The translations under genes were made by a program, and so were the position numbers. The notes beneath the pieces were generated by a model that did not search any database, was not told where the DNA came from, and worked only from the letters and a program-made list of their open reading frames with translations. This document shows positions 24,711 through 33,838 of a DNA stretch of 64,000 bases, one piece after another. The first letter of the stretch is position 1, and every line of letters starts with the position of its first letter. The stretch comes from JACKJA01 sp050297015 (lineage in GTDB: Bacteria > Pseudomonadota > Alphaproteobacteria > Micavibrionales > Micavibrionaceae), in contig JBNKRZ010000032.1 in NCBI GenBank assembly GCA_050297015.1, forward strand, positions 1-64,000, read 5' to 3'.

Positions 24711-26546
24711 TTAAAATTCAAGCGGACGGCGATCTCCGGAAAACTTTTTATATAAATCCGTATCCGTTTTATGAACGCTTCCACGCGAACCATCCAAAAT
24801 CGTCGCTTTCAAAAAGACAACAAGCTCCGTCTTTTGAATTTTATCTTCCTGCGTGCGGAACAAGCTTCCAAATATGGGCACCTCACCCAAAACAGGTATC
24901 CCCTCTTGAGTGGAATCTGCGCGGTCTTGCATCAAGCCTCCCATAACAATGGTCTCTCCGGAATCTATGCTCACAACAGTGTCCATTTCCTGAACATTAA
25001 CAACAGGAACACTCGACTCAAGCCCCGCCGCATCAAGATATGTAACCGCCGGGTCAGGCTTCGTATCAACAATACGCGTTATAGTCGGGCGCACAGCCAT
25101 AGAAACTTCCCGACTATCGAGATTAATCGAAGGCTGTACGTTAATCAAAACCCCTTCCGGCACGGTGTGAACGGTGCTATCGACCTCAACCTGAGCCGGG
25201 GAAGCATCTGTCGCTTGCGTCACATCAATATCCAATTCGAAATAAACCTCATTCCGGGAGACATTGAGAACAGCCGATTGGTTATTGAGAACCGTCATAC
25301 GCGGGCTGGCCAAAGCACGAACCGTCCCAAAACGAGAAACAGCCTCAATCGCAGCACTAAAATCATTCGTCAAGTAACTCACAGCTAAATCAGATGCCGC
25401 CACAGGATCAAGAAGCGGGCGCACCGGAGAGCTATTAAAGCCTCCCGTTATACTACCCGCCGGACCATCCAGAAGAGCCCAATCAATCCCCGTAGCAAAT
25501 TCATCCGTCAAATTCACTTCAAAAACCTTAGCCTCAATAAGAACCTGCGCCGTCACAGAGCGCCGCACTTCTTTCAAGTAAGCGTCTATTTCTTTATGTT
25601 GCCGCTCGCTTGCATAAACAGAGATCAAGCCAGCCTGTTTATTCAAAGAAAATCGTGAATCGGCAGAAATACTCTGAGAATCATCCTCTTCTTCTTCTGC
25701 ACTAACCGGCGGTAGAGCAGAAACATTCAAAACCGTTTCAGGGGGTTGAACAGTCACCTCACCGCCCTCCGCCACCACAGCCCCCACCGGAGCCGGATTA
25801 GGCGCAACGGACGTAATTTGCGGATCAGCACTTGTCTTCAAACGCCCATGAGATTCAGACACTCCTAAAATCTGGGTCAAACCGCTCGCCATTTCCCCCC
25901 AGAAATCAGACTCACTTGAAGCCTCAATACCGAAGGTCGATCCCGTATCAGCCCCCTCACCCGTAACAACGGAAACATCCGTGTGAACACTGCTCGCGTT
26001 AGAGCGTACATAGCTTAAATAATCAATCTTGTACGTTTTGTTATAAGGACGATCCAGCTCAATACGTATTGAATTGTCATCTATTTTGTAACGCAAACCC
26101 GCGATTTCGGATAGACGCTCAACGACCAAGTCAAAGGGCTTTTCACGCGCCGTAAAAATAACCGAACCGCGAATACGGGGGTCAAGTTCAATATCGAAGC
26201 CCGCCTGCCGTGCCAAATCATAAAGAACATCCCGCAACGGCACCGTCTGATTCACTTCAACACTCACCAACGGCATCGGCGTTAAATCCTCCGCCGGGGG
26301 AAGCGTATAAGACTGCAAGTCGGGTATCCCCGCCATATCAGCGTTTCGCCCTGCAACAGCATCCTCTTCTTCAAACCGCGGCTCCAACGCATCGCGGTAA
26401 TCCTGCGCATCCATGTTCCCCGCTCGATCCGCCTTCAAATAATTACGGGACAAATCACAGCCCGAGAGCGATAAAACAGCAACAAAAAGGATGAAAAAGG
26501 AAAAGAAAGGCTTTTGTGAAAAGAAGCGCTTATCAACGTTGTTCAT
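24711..26546 (-). CDS. mshL: MSHA/type IV pilus secretin lipoprotein (MshL-like)
   Basis: Outer-membrane secretin ring through which the pilus passes. The start at 26546 gives 611 residues with a lipoprotein signal ending LSLSGC (lipidated C30); a frame 45 codons longer would bury the signal and is rejected. Domains: an STN-like secretin N domain (about 90-175, PLRDVLYDLARQAGFDIEL), a Ser/Asp-rich linker, an N1-like domain (about 290-340) and the secretin core with VLIEAKVFEVNLTDEFATGIDW and SGETIVMGGLMQD. It lies 142 bases after the pilU-like gene. Confidence 0.92.
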   Translation of the reverse strand: MNNVDKRFFSQKPFFSFFILFVAVLSLSGCDLSRNYLKADRAGNMDAQDYRDALEPRFEEEDAVAGRNADMAGIPDLQSYTLPPAEDLTPMPLVSVEVNQTVPLRDVLYDLARQAGFDIELDPRIRGSVIFTAREKPFDLVVERLSEIAGLRYKIDDNSIRIELDRPYNKTYKIDYLSYVRSNASSVHTDVSVVTGEGADTGSTFGIEASSESDFWGEMASGLTQILGVSESHGRLKTSADPQITSVAPNPAPVGAVVAEGGEVTVQPPETVLNVSALPPVSAEEEEDDSQSISADSRFSLNKQAGLISVYASERQHKEIDAYLKEVRRSVTAQVLIEAKVFEVNLTDEFATGIDWALLDGPAGSITGGFNSSPVRPLLDPVAASDLAVSYLTNDFSAAIEAVSRFGTVRALASPRMTVLNNQSAVLNVSRNEVYFELDIDVTQATDASPAQVEVDSTVHTVPEGVLINVQPSINLDSREVSMAVRPTITRIVDTKPDPAVTYLDAAGLESSVPVVNVQEMDTVVSIDSGETIVMGGLMQDRADSTQEGIPVLGEVPIFGSLFRTQEDKIQKTELVVFLKATILDGSRGSVHKTDTDLYKKFSGDRRPLEF

Positions 26547-26687
26547 GATATATCCATCTACACGAGTGATTAAGTCCGAAAAGGAAGAGAGCGCAAACGA
26601 ATCTACGCCGAAGAATCCTCCTAACCTTATACCACACTCGCCATACCTTAAAAAGGCACAATGCGAAAAAGCACCAGACAACGTAAA

Positions 26688-27824
26688 TTAATCAGAAAAA
26701 GTAAGGACAGAAGTATCAACACTTTCCAACGCGCTGCGCTTCCCTTTTAAGGTCCCCAATTCAAGCTCGCGAATTTGAATTTTCAAATCGCCTGGCTGAT
26801 CGGCATTCGACAACGCGGTCTCTTCCGTAATCTCCCCTTTGGCATAAAGGGCTAAAAGAGACTGATCGAAGGTATGCATTCCCAACTGATTATTTTGTTC
26901 CATAACGTCACGAATTTTAGAAATTTTGCCGCTTTCAATAAGCTCTTTAACAAGCCCCTGATTGAGCATCACTTCCGTAATAACACGTAAACCACCTGCT
27001 TTCGCCGGAACAAGACGTTGGGAGACAATCGCCTTGAGGTTCATAGAAAGATTTAAACGCACTTGTTGCTGATATTCTTCCGGGAACATGTTCACGATAC
27101 GCTCAATCGACTGGTACGCATTCGATGTATGAAGCGTCGCCAGACATAAATGCCCCGTTTCGGAAGCCGTCAAAGCTTGCTCCATAACTTCACGGTCACG
27201 AATTTCCCCAATCAAAATAACATCGGGGCGCTGTCGCAAAACATTTTTCAATGCCACAGCATAAGATTCCGTATCGACCCCGACTTCCCTCTGCGTAACA
27301 ACGGATTTTTGATGTTCATGAAAATATTCGATAGGATCTTCGATCGTAATAATATGCCCGGAAGCGTTGCGGTTCCGATGGTCAATCATCGCCGCTAATG
27401 ATGTCGATTTCCCCGACCCCGTCATTCCGGTAAATAAAACAAGACCGCGTTTTTCCATTGATATTTTTTCCAAGAGCGGCGGCAAATGCAATTCCGCAAA
27501 GCCGGGAATTTTGGAGATTACACGGCGTATCACCAGAGCTGGCTGTTGGCGTTGACGCAACACATTGATACGATAACGTCCGAACTGCCCCGCATCCAAA
27601 GAGGTGTTCAATTCCATGTGGGTTTCGAACTCCCGCAACTGACGGTTTGTAAGGATGGAGGACATAATATCATTAAGCTCATCAAGACTGAGAGGCTCTT
27701 GGCGCAACGCAATGACATCATCATCCGCGCGCATACTAGGCGGATGACCGACCGTCAGATACAAATCACTGGCCTGAGCCTCCGTCATTTGTCTGAAATA
27801 TCCAAGAACGAGCGGTTCACTCAA
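26688..27824 (-). CDS. pilU: PilU-like type IV pilus retraction ATPase
   Basis: Hexameric motor assisting pilus retraction. The 378-residue protein has a PAS-like N-terminal domain (ASDLYLTVGHPPSMR), Walker A GMTGSGKST (about 133-141), the Asp box TIEDPIEYFHEHQKS, Walker B VILIGEIRD, and the His box TLHTSNAYQSIERI. The C-terminal extension and the paralogue directly upstream favour PilU over PilT. The start is a TTG overlapping the stop of the upstream gene (TTGA), implying translational coupling. Confidence 0.9.
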   Translation of the reverse strand: MSEPLVLGYFRQMTEAQASDLYLTVGHPPSMRADDDVIALRQEPLSLDELNDIMSSILTNRQLREFETHMELNTSLDAGQFGRYRINVLRQRQQPALVIRRVISKIPGFAELHLPPLLEKISMEKRGLVLFTGMTGSGKSTSLAAMIDHRNRNASGHIITIEDPIEYFHEHQKSVVTQREVGVDTESYAVALKNVLRQRPDVILIGEIRDREVMEQALTASETGHLCLATLHTSNAYQSIERIVNMFPEEYQQQVRLNLSMNLKAIVSQRLVPAKAGGLRVITEVMLNQGLVKELIESGKISKIRDVMEQNNQLGMHTFDQSLLALYAKGEITEETALSNADQPGDLKIQIRELELGTLKGKRSALESVDTSVLTFSD

Positions 27825-28951
27825 AACGAATACCCCTCTTCATGCGCTCTGCCACCAGTTTGATGGGTTGATTCCCCGCCCAAAGATGCCGGCACATCAT
27901 CATCATCCAATTCATCTTGAGAATCTGATGTTTTAAGCAAAACACGTCGCGCTTCACGCTTATCAATGACACCTTGCTCCAATAGAGCGTCAACAGAATC
28001 TTCCATCGTAATCATGCCGTAACGCGAGCCTGTCTGAATCATGGAATAAAGCTGAGCCACCTGATTTTCACGGATCAGATTTCGCACAGCATTCGTCCCT
28101 ACCAAAATTTCATGGGCGGCCACCCGCCCCCCTGTCGTCCGTTTAAGAAGCGTTTGTGCAACAACACCCTGCAGCGAACCGGCAAGCATCGCGCGGACCA
28201 TTTCCTTATCCCCCGTCGGGAAAACGTCAATGATACGATCAACGGTTTTTGCCGCTGAACTCGCGTGCAAGGTCGCAAAGACAAGGTGTCCCGTTTCCGC
28301 CGCCGTCAAAGCCAGAGAGATCGTTTCATAATCACGCATCTCCCCCACAAGAATTACATCAGGATCTTCCCGCAACGAGCTTTTAAGCGCGCGCGCAAAT
28401 GTTTTTGTATCGGGACCTATTTCCCGGTGGTTCACAAGGCTCTTTTTCGACGTATGAAAAAATTCCACCGGATCTTCAATCGTCACAATGTGACGTGCGG
28501 ATGTCTCATTAATGTGATTAATCATGGAAGCCAGCGTTGTTGACTTACCACTACCGGTCGGGCCGACAACCAAAACAACCCCCTTCTCCAACTCTGAAAA
28601 GCGGCGCATAATCGGCGGCAATTCAAGCTCATCCATCGTTGGAATAAGGGAAGGAATGCTCCGAAAAACAGCGGCCGTCCCCGTCCGCGTTGTGAAGATA
28701 TTGACCCGGAAACGCGCTTTCTCGCCAAAGGAAATAGCAAAATCAAGCTCCATATCCCGTTCAAATTCCGCCCGCTGATCTTCGGTCATAACAGAATAAA
28801 GCATCGTACGGATATCATCGCTTTCGAGAACATCTGTCTTAATTCGTTTCATATCACCATGCGCACGGATGATGGGTTGATTTTTCGGACTCAAATGCAA
28901 ATCAGACGCTTCGTTCTGAATTGTAAAAGCCAACAATTGGGTTATATCCAC
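27821..28951 (-). CDS. pilT: PilT-like type IV pilus retraction ATPase
   Basis: Motor that depolymerises the pilus, powering twitching. The GTG at 28951 is chosen because TGGAGG lies five bases upstream and the resulting N-terminus (M)DITQLLAFTIQNEASDLHLS matches classical PilT, which begins MDITELLAF; a GTG four codons upstream has no such support. Walker A GPTGSGKST, Asp box TIEDPVEFFH, Walker B VILVGEMRD and TLHASSAAKT are intact. The tail is acidic (ELDDDDVPA). The 107 bases between this gene and pilD hold nothing recognisable. Confidence 0.92.
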   Translation of the reverse strand: MDITQLLAFTIQNEASDLHLSPKNQPIIRAHGDMKRIKTDVLESDDIRTMLYSVMTEDQRAEFERDMELDFAISFGEKARFRVNIFTTRTGTAAVFRSIPSLIPTMDELELPPIMRRFSELEKGVVLVVGPTGSGKSTTLASMINHINETSARHIVTIEDPVEFFHTSKKSLVNHREIGPDTKTFARALKSSLREDPDVILVGEMRDYETISLALTAAETGHLVFATLHASSAAKTVDRIIDVFPTGDKEMVRAMLAGSLQGVVAQTLLKRTTGGRVAAHEILVGTNAVRNLIRENQVAQLYSMIQTGSRYGMITMEDSVDALLEQGVIDKREARRVLLKTSDSQDELDDDDVPASLGGESTHQTGGRAHEEGYSF

Positions 28952-29058
28952 GAGAACCTCCACACAGGGAAAAGACTTTGTATCATGTTACAGTTGTACG
29001 CCAAAAGTGCAAACAGAAAGTAAACAAAGATCAATAAGTTAAAGGATGTGTCTCCCCA

Positions 29059-29907
29059 TCAAAAGAAAGGCATCACAGACGAAAACCACTCCCAACCGTC
29101 GGAAAGGAGCAAAATATAAAATGACACAATCAGCGCCGGGCCAAAAGGAAACACCGGCGTTTTAAACAAACCGCGCCACAAAAGCCCTAAAAAAACACCG
29201 GCAAAACCACTCAAAATTAAAAAAAACGGAAAGGCGCTTATTCCCAGCCACAGCCCTGCCACAGCAAAAAATTTTACATCACCGCCTCCCAACGCATCCT
29301 TTTTCAAGAAAAAACTGAGCAGAGCCCCGGCCCCCCATGCAAAAGAACCATAAAGAAAAGCCGCGCCCACAGAGGGTAAAACAGCATGCATAAAAAGAGG
29401 CACACTGATCCCATACATCGGCCACCCCGTGCTTAAAACAAAAGCTCCACCGATCACGGCCAACGGTAAAACAAGCTGATCGGGAAGAATATAATGCTCC
29501 AAATCAATAACAAATAGCGCCACCAAAAACGGCAACGCCAAAAGCAAAAACAGTAGAGCCGGAGAAAATCCCCACGCCGCATAACCTCCCAACGCTGCCA
29601 ACAAGGTTCCCAGTTCAATCAATGGATAACGCGCACCAATAGGCGCCGCGCAAAAACGGCAACGCCCCCGCAAAAATAGCCATGAAAAAAGAGGCACAAG
29701 GTCGTGAACAGCCAAAGCTTTCCCACAAGAGGGACAGGCCGAGCGTCCCGCATAAAGAGGCGCGCTTAATTTTCTTTGGGCAGGAGAAACTTTTTTCCAT
29801 ACCCAAGACTCACCGCGCGGCACACGCCATGAGAGCGCCGTAGAGAAACTGCCCAGCACAAGACCGGCAAAACCAACAAGAAGCATCTCAGAAAAAGTGG
29901 AAAGCAA
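29059..29907 (-). CDS. pilD: prepilin peptidase / N-methyltransferase
   Basis: Inner-membrane aspartyl protease that removes the prepilin leader and methylates the new N-terminus. The 282-residue protein has about eight hydrophobic helices, the two-CxxC cytoplasmic loop (C58/C61 and C83/C86) and both catalytic aspartates, D135 in VIDLEHYILPD and D210 in GGGDVKF. The start is a TTG preceded by GGGAAG. Keeping all four cysteines suggests it is bifunctional. Its substrate in this locus is the prepilin at 21105. Confidence 0.93.
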   Translation of the reverse strand: MLSTFSEMLLVGFAGLVLGSFSTALSWRVPRGESWVWKKVSPAQRKLSAPLYAGRSACPSCGKALAVHDLVPLFSWLFLRGRCRFCAAPIGARYPLIELGTLLAALGGYAAWGFSPALLFLLLALPFLVALFVIDLEHYILPDQLVLPLAVIGGAFVLSTGWPMYGISVPLFMHAVLPSVGAAFLYGSFAWGAGALLSFFLKKDALGGGDVKFFAVAGLWLGISAFPFFLILSGFAGVFLGLLWRGLFKTPVFPFGPALIVSFYILLLSDGWEWFSSVMPFF

Positions 29908-29933
29908 AACGATCTTCCCTCAGCCCACCGCAG

Positions 29934-31652
29934 TTAACGGCGCAAAGCATGCAAACGGTTATAAATCGTATCGCGCGGCAATGAGCGCCCTTTACCGTAA
30001 ACTATATCGGTTTCCAAAGCCTGTTCATAATATTTAACAGCATTCTCTTTATCGCCGGCACGGTCAGCTAAAATAGCCATATTAAAGTAATGCTGCGGAT
30101 TATTCGGCTCAAGAGACAACGCCATCCCCATGTAACGAATAGCCTCATCCATATTACCCATATCACCTTGCGTCACGGCAATTTGCGCCAAAAGTGGCGC
30201 ATTATCAGGAAAACGATCTTTCATATCCAAAAGGCGACGCAGAGCCACAGAAGGATATTCCTGCCGTAAAAGCCCCATCATGTTCACCATCGCATCGGCA
30301 TTATCGGGATCAACATCCAGGACCCCTTCATAGGCATCCAGCGCCGAAGCTGTCCGCCCCGTATTTTGAAGAGCAACCGCCCGCCCCATCAAAACCCGCA
30401 TATCACGAGGGTTTTTGGTATAGAGACGCTCAAACATCTCAGCCGCGGCATCATAGCGTTCCAACTTCAAAGCCCGGTTTGCAGAAACCAGCAACGATTC
30501 CCAATCTCCTGATTCATGTGCGGTATGAACCGTCACCCACGTCGAAGCCGGCTCATTACGCGGATCGACCTTACGCGGTCCTGTCGCCGTTGAAAGCGCT
30601 GAGCCTGTTGTATTTACGGAATCATAGTAAACATTTACTTCCTCAGGCTTTTCCGCTGTCATCGAAACAGTTTTGTTAGAAACCCCCGCCACTTGCTCCG
30701 GCAAAGGCGAAGAGGGAATATCCAGCGCCGCATCAGTAGCGACAGACGGAACATCAAACATATCATCCGGCACGTCATCCAAAACCGGAGGTGCAACATC
30801 AACAACAGGAGCAACCATTTCCGTTACATCTGACACGGGCAAGAGATCATCTTCCGACAGCTCATTTTCTGAAACAAGCGCAGGCACATCATCATCCGAA
30901 TCAGCAGCAGACTCCAGCGGAGCAGAGGAATCTTCTTCATCCAGCTCCAGCGTCTCCTTTGCCTCATCTGACACAGGCAACTCTTCAACAGGCTCATCCA
31001 AAGAGGATGCGGGTATTTCCGGTGCAAGAGCACCCGCCGCCGTTTCAGCATCTAGAATCTCTGCGCCCTCTTCCGGCAAGCGCGGCACCGGGTTTTGATT
31101 CGCATGCGGTTGCGGGATATCCCCTATATCAGCAAGCACCTCTTCCTCAGAAGAAGGGGCCGCAACCATATCATTATCCATTACAGGAAAAGGCTCAGAA
31201 GATGGCGCGGACTGAGACTGCGCATAAAGAGGCGTACTCGATACCGATTCACCATTCAAAACACCGGATTGTGCAAGGAAGCCCCCTAAAGCAACGCCGG
31301 CAACAATAACAGCTCCGCCAATCATCCATGTTTTTGTTTTCCCACCCTTCGCCTTAGGAGCAGAGGATACACTCACGAAATCATCGCCTTCGTCGCTTTC
31401 GTATTCATCATCAAAGGCCGTCAGAGAATCGTCGTCATCAAGATCAATATCATCATCATCAATCTCTATAGCCTCCAACGCAGGCGCAAGAACGCTTTCA
31501 TCAGAAACCTCTTCCTCCACATCCGAAGAAGAAGCCGTCAGCTCCTCATCCACTGGCTCCTTAGCGAGAGAAGGCGTTACGTCGAAATCATCATCAATCT
31601 CCAAATCTATAATTTCTTCATTTTGATCCGGCTTGTCGGTATCAGATGTCAT
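29934..31652 (-). CDS. acidic membrane protein with C-terminal TPR repeats (MshN-like)
   Basis: About 572 residues from the ATG at 31652, which has AAGGA nine bases upstream; longer frames lack this. Residues 1-100 are extremely acidic (Asp/Glu runs), followed by one transmembrane segment (about 108-126, WMIGGAVIVAGVALGGFLA), a long Ser/Glu/Pro-rich linker, and at least four TPR repeats in the last 180 residues (AAEMFERLYTKNPRDMRVLMGRA and similar). The position between the ABC ATPase and pilD, and the anchor-plus-TPR layout, fit the accessory protein MshN of MSHA systems. That assignment is inferred. Confidence 0.8.
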   Translation of the reverse strand: MTSDTDKPDQNEEIIDLEIDDDFDVTPSLAKEPVDEELTASSSDVEEEVSDESVLAPALEAIEIDDDDIDLDDDDSLTAFDDEYESDEGDDFVSVSSAPKAKGGKTKTWMIGGAVIVAGVALGGFLAQSGVLNGESVSSTPLYAQSQSAPSSEPFPVMDNDMVAAPSSEEEVLADIGDIPQPHANQNPVPRLPEEGAEILDAETAAGALAPEIPASSLDEPVEELPVSDEAKETLELDEEDSSAPLESAADSDDDVPALVSENELSEDDLLPVSDVTEMVAPVVDVAPPVLDDVPDDMFDVPSVATDAALDIPSSPLPEQVAGVSNKTVSMTAEKPEEVNVYYDSVNTTGSALSTATGPRKVDPRNEPASTWVTVHTAHESGDWESLLVSANRALKLERYDAAAEMFERLYTKNPRDMRVLMGRAVALQNTGRTASALDAYEGVLDVDPDNADAMVNMMGLLRQEYPSVALRRLLDMKDRFPDNAPLLAQIAVTQGDMGNMDEAIRYMGMALSLEPNNPQHYFNMAILADRAGDKENAVKYYEQALETDIVYGKGRSLPRDTIYNRLHALRR

Positions 31653-31781
31653 GATTTTCATTCCTTGTTCTCTAAAGATAGGACTTGCCAGCAACATAGA
31701 ATGGCAAGTCATGTGATTCTAAGGCTCTCGTTACTGTTTCACAAGCTTTCTTTTCAGGATAGGCACCGAAAAATGGCTGTT

Positions 31782-32522
31782 TTAAGCCGCTTTTTCATTC
31801 TCAATAATATTAAGGAAAGCCCGTTCAAGACTATTTTCGCTCTTCATCTCTTTCAGACCCGCGGGAGTCCCTTCATATGCTAGAATGCCGCCATGCAAAA
31901 CACCGATGCGCTCACATATTTCATCCATATCCGCTAGAATATGAGAACTTATAAAAAAGGTGCGCCCCTCCCCTTTTAGCTTTTTCAGCACTATTTTTAC
32001 ATGGGCCCGTGCCTGAGGATCAAGACCGCTCATAGGCTCATCTAAAATGAGAAGCGGACACCCCGTCATAAATGTCGCGAGCAACCCCAGCTTTTGCTTC
32101 ATCCCTTTGGAATAAGTATGAACACGATTATCAAGCACATCAGATGCCAAAGCCAAAGCCAAAGCCATTTCATCAACGGCAACATCATCCGGCACAGCGC
32201 CATACAAAGAGCAAGAAAACCGAATAAACTCTCGTCCATTCAAAAAAGAGGGGGGATCAAAACGTTCCGGCAAATAAGCAACCATACGCTTGCGCTCTAA
32301 AGCGCCACGGTCCTCTCCCGTGATAAAAACACACCCGGCATGAGATGTGCGCAGGCCCAAAATCGTTTTAATAAGCGTTGTCTTCCCCGCACCATTCAAG
32401 CCGATCAAACCATAGGTTTCACCGGCCTCTACATTTAAAGAAACAGAATCCAGAACTTTTTTGTTGCCGTAAGAAACATCAACCTGACGTACGGATAGTA
32501 CAGGTATTTTGTCCACATCCAT
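31782..32522 (-). CDS. ABC transporter ATPase inside the pilus locus (PilH-like)
   Basis: A stand-alone ATPase of about 246 residues with Walker A GLNGAGKTT, signature YSKGMKQKLGLLATF, Walker B LLILDEPMSGLDP and switch SSH. The Lys-Gly form of the signature and the length fit the drug/ABC-2 ATPase class. The ATG at 32522 has AAGGGA seven bases upstream and is preferred over one seven codons earlier. No permease is adjacent; the ABC-2 permease at 23916 in the same locus is the likely partner. In Myxococcus xanthus the PilGHI exporter is required for pilus assembly. Confidence 0.88.
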   Translation of the reverse strand: MDVDKIPVLSVRQVDVSYGNKKVLDSVSLNVEAGETYGLIGLNGAGKTTLIKTILGLRTSHAGCVFITGEDRGALERKRMVAYLPERFDPPSFLNGREFIRFSCSLYGAVPDDVAVDEMALALALASDVLDNRVHTYSKGMKQKLGLLATFMTGCPLLILDEPMSGLDPQARAHVKIVLKKLKGEGRTFFISSHILADMDEICERIGVLHGGILAYEGTPAGLKEMKSENSLERAFLNIIENEKAA

Positions 32523-32546
32523 AAGCTTTCCCTTCACATTCATGCT

Positions 32547-33182
32547 TTAAAGGGTGCCCGGCAGGAACATCCGGCTATCCAGATTAAAACGTTGATGCGG
32601 ACGGATACGCACCGGATAGATCAAATTATTGTACGCATCAAACCACTTCAAATCCACCCGATCTTGGGAAACACGAATATCAATAACTTGCTCCGGCAAG
32701 GCATTTGGCGTCAAGCGTTGACCATTGAGCCAAACAATCCAATCATTCTGTTTGATGTAAACAATCCCCCCTAACGCCAACTCACGAATACCGCGCGGAC
32801 GTTCTTCCTTTGGAATATCCTGCATATCGACTTGAGAGAGAAGCTCGTCATCCGAAACAGGACGTGAGAAGAAACCGATTTTCGCTTCCTTAAGCAAAGT
32901 ATACTGCCAGTCAGTAAAAAACAGAGATGATTGAATAGAATCGGGATTAATCTTAGGCTGCCGCACGCGAAGACGACGCGCCAACATTTCATCTACGCCC
33001 AAATAACTATCGGCAACGGCATCATTAAGCGCCACACCACCATCATCATCGGACAAGACCTCCGCCGCCACAGGCTCTTGCTCCTGCGCCTGTACAGAAG
33101 AAGAAACGCTTGGCAAAAGTGCAAGCACGCCCAGCAGAATCAAAGTAAAACGCAAACGAGAATCAAAATAAAAATGACGCAC
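32547..33182 (-). CDS. periplasmic pilus accessory protein (PilP/MshK-like)
   Basis: A 211-residue protein with a signal peptide (to about residue 32, ending SSVQAQ), a low-complexity acidic stretch and a C-terminal beta-rich domain (GGIVYIKQNDWIVWLNGQRLTP) that resembles PilP, MshK or GspC homology regions bridging the inner-membrane complex to the secretin. The start is GTG with GGGGGAG seven bases upstream. It follows the PilO-like gene by 2 bases. The assignment rests on gene order and general fold. Confidence 0.7.
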   Translation of the reverse strand: MRHFYFDSRLRFTLILLGVLALLPSVSSSVQAQEQEPVAAEVLSDDDGGVALNDAVADSYLGVDEMLARRLRVRQPKINPDSIQSSLFFTDWQYTLLKEAKIGFFSRPVSDDELLSQVDMQDIPKEERPRGIRELALGGIVYIKQNDWIVWLNGQRLTPNALPEQVIDIRVSQDRVDLKWFDAYNNLIYPVRIRPHQRFNLDSRMFLPGTL

Positions 33183-33184
33183 GA

Positions 33185-33838
33185 TTATCTCCCCCCTTTA
33201 TCAAAAGCGGCACCTTGCACCTGCTCTTTGGAGGCCAATGTTTTCCATGAAAAAACAACAGTTCCCTTTACAAGGGCCAAACGTTTCCCAGCCCCAATAT
33301 GACGTAAAGTTGCCTGATTCACATCCATCTGACGATTTATAGTCAAGGAGTCAATTGACGTACAGCCGGGAAAGGCATTTTCAATCCAATAAACAAACTT
33401 ATAAATGTCAAAATCATCAATCGCTTGAATATCAACAGTCACCCGACTATCCAAAGTCACATAGCCCGCATCGGACACCTCAGAATTCTCAGACACTTCC
33501 GCCCGGTCAAACTTATATTTCACTTCCTGCACCCGGGATTTTTGCTGAATCTCATCCATCGTTTTTTGCGCTAATATACGGCCCTGATCGTTAAAGAAGC
33601 CCGCCGCTTTCAAAGCCGCAAAACGCCCTTTAAGTTCTTCAATGGCAGAAAACTCCTGTCGCATTTGCTCCACCTCACTGTTTTTCTGAGCAACTTGCGC
33701 ACGCACACTGCGCAGATGGGACTCTGCTTTTAAATTTTGCGGTTCAAAATACATATACACCGCCGCGCCCAATGCGGCATTCACAGCGAGTAAAATTAAG
33801 AAAGTCACAACACGACGCATACCTATGAGTTCAATCAT
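33185..33838 (-). CDS. PilO/MshJ-like inner-membrane alignment protein
   Basis: A 217-residue bitopic protein: transmembrane helix at about 8-30, coiled coil about 35-80 (AQVAQKNSEVEQMRQEFSAI) and a ferredoxin-like periplasmic domain. This is the layout of PilO and MshJ, which pair with PilN below the secretin. The ATG overlaps the upstream stop as ATGA, so it is coupled to the PilM/N-like gene. Primary sequence is poorly conserved in this family. Confidence 0.78.
   Translation of the reverse strand: MIELIGMRRVVTFLILLAVNAALGAAVYMYFEPQNLKAESHLRSVRAQVAQKNSEVEQMRQEFSAIEELKGRFAALKAAGFFNDQGRILAQKTMDEIQQKSRVQEVKYKFDRAEVSENSEVSDAGYVTLDSRVTVDIQAIDDFDIYKFVYWIENAFPGCTSIDSLTINRQMDVNQATLRHIGAGKRLALVKGTVVFSWKTLASKEQVQGAAFDKGGR

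Noticed and set aside
24675..26681. Secretin gene starting at 26681
   Set aside because: The extra 45 residues precede a clear lipoprotein signal, so the start at 26546 is right.
30673..31098. Plus-strand Ser-rich frame of 141 codons
   Set aside because: It is the shadow of the acidic Asp/Glu- and Ser-rich linker of the TPR protein on the other strand.
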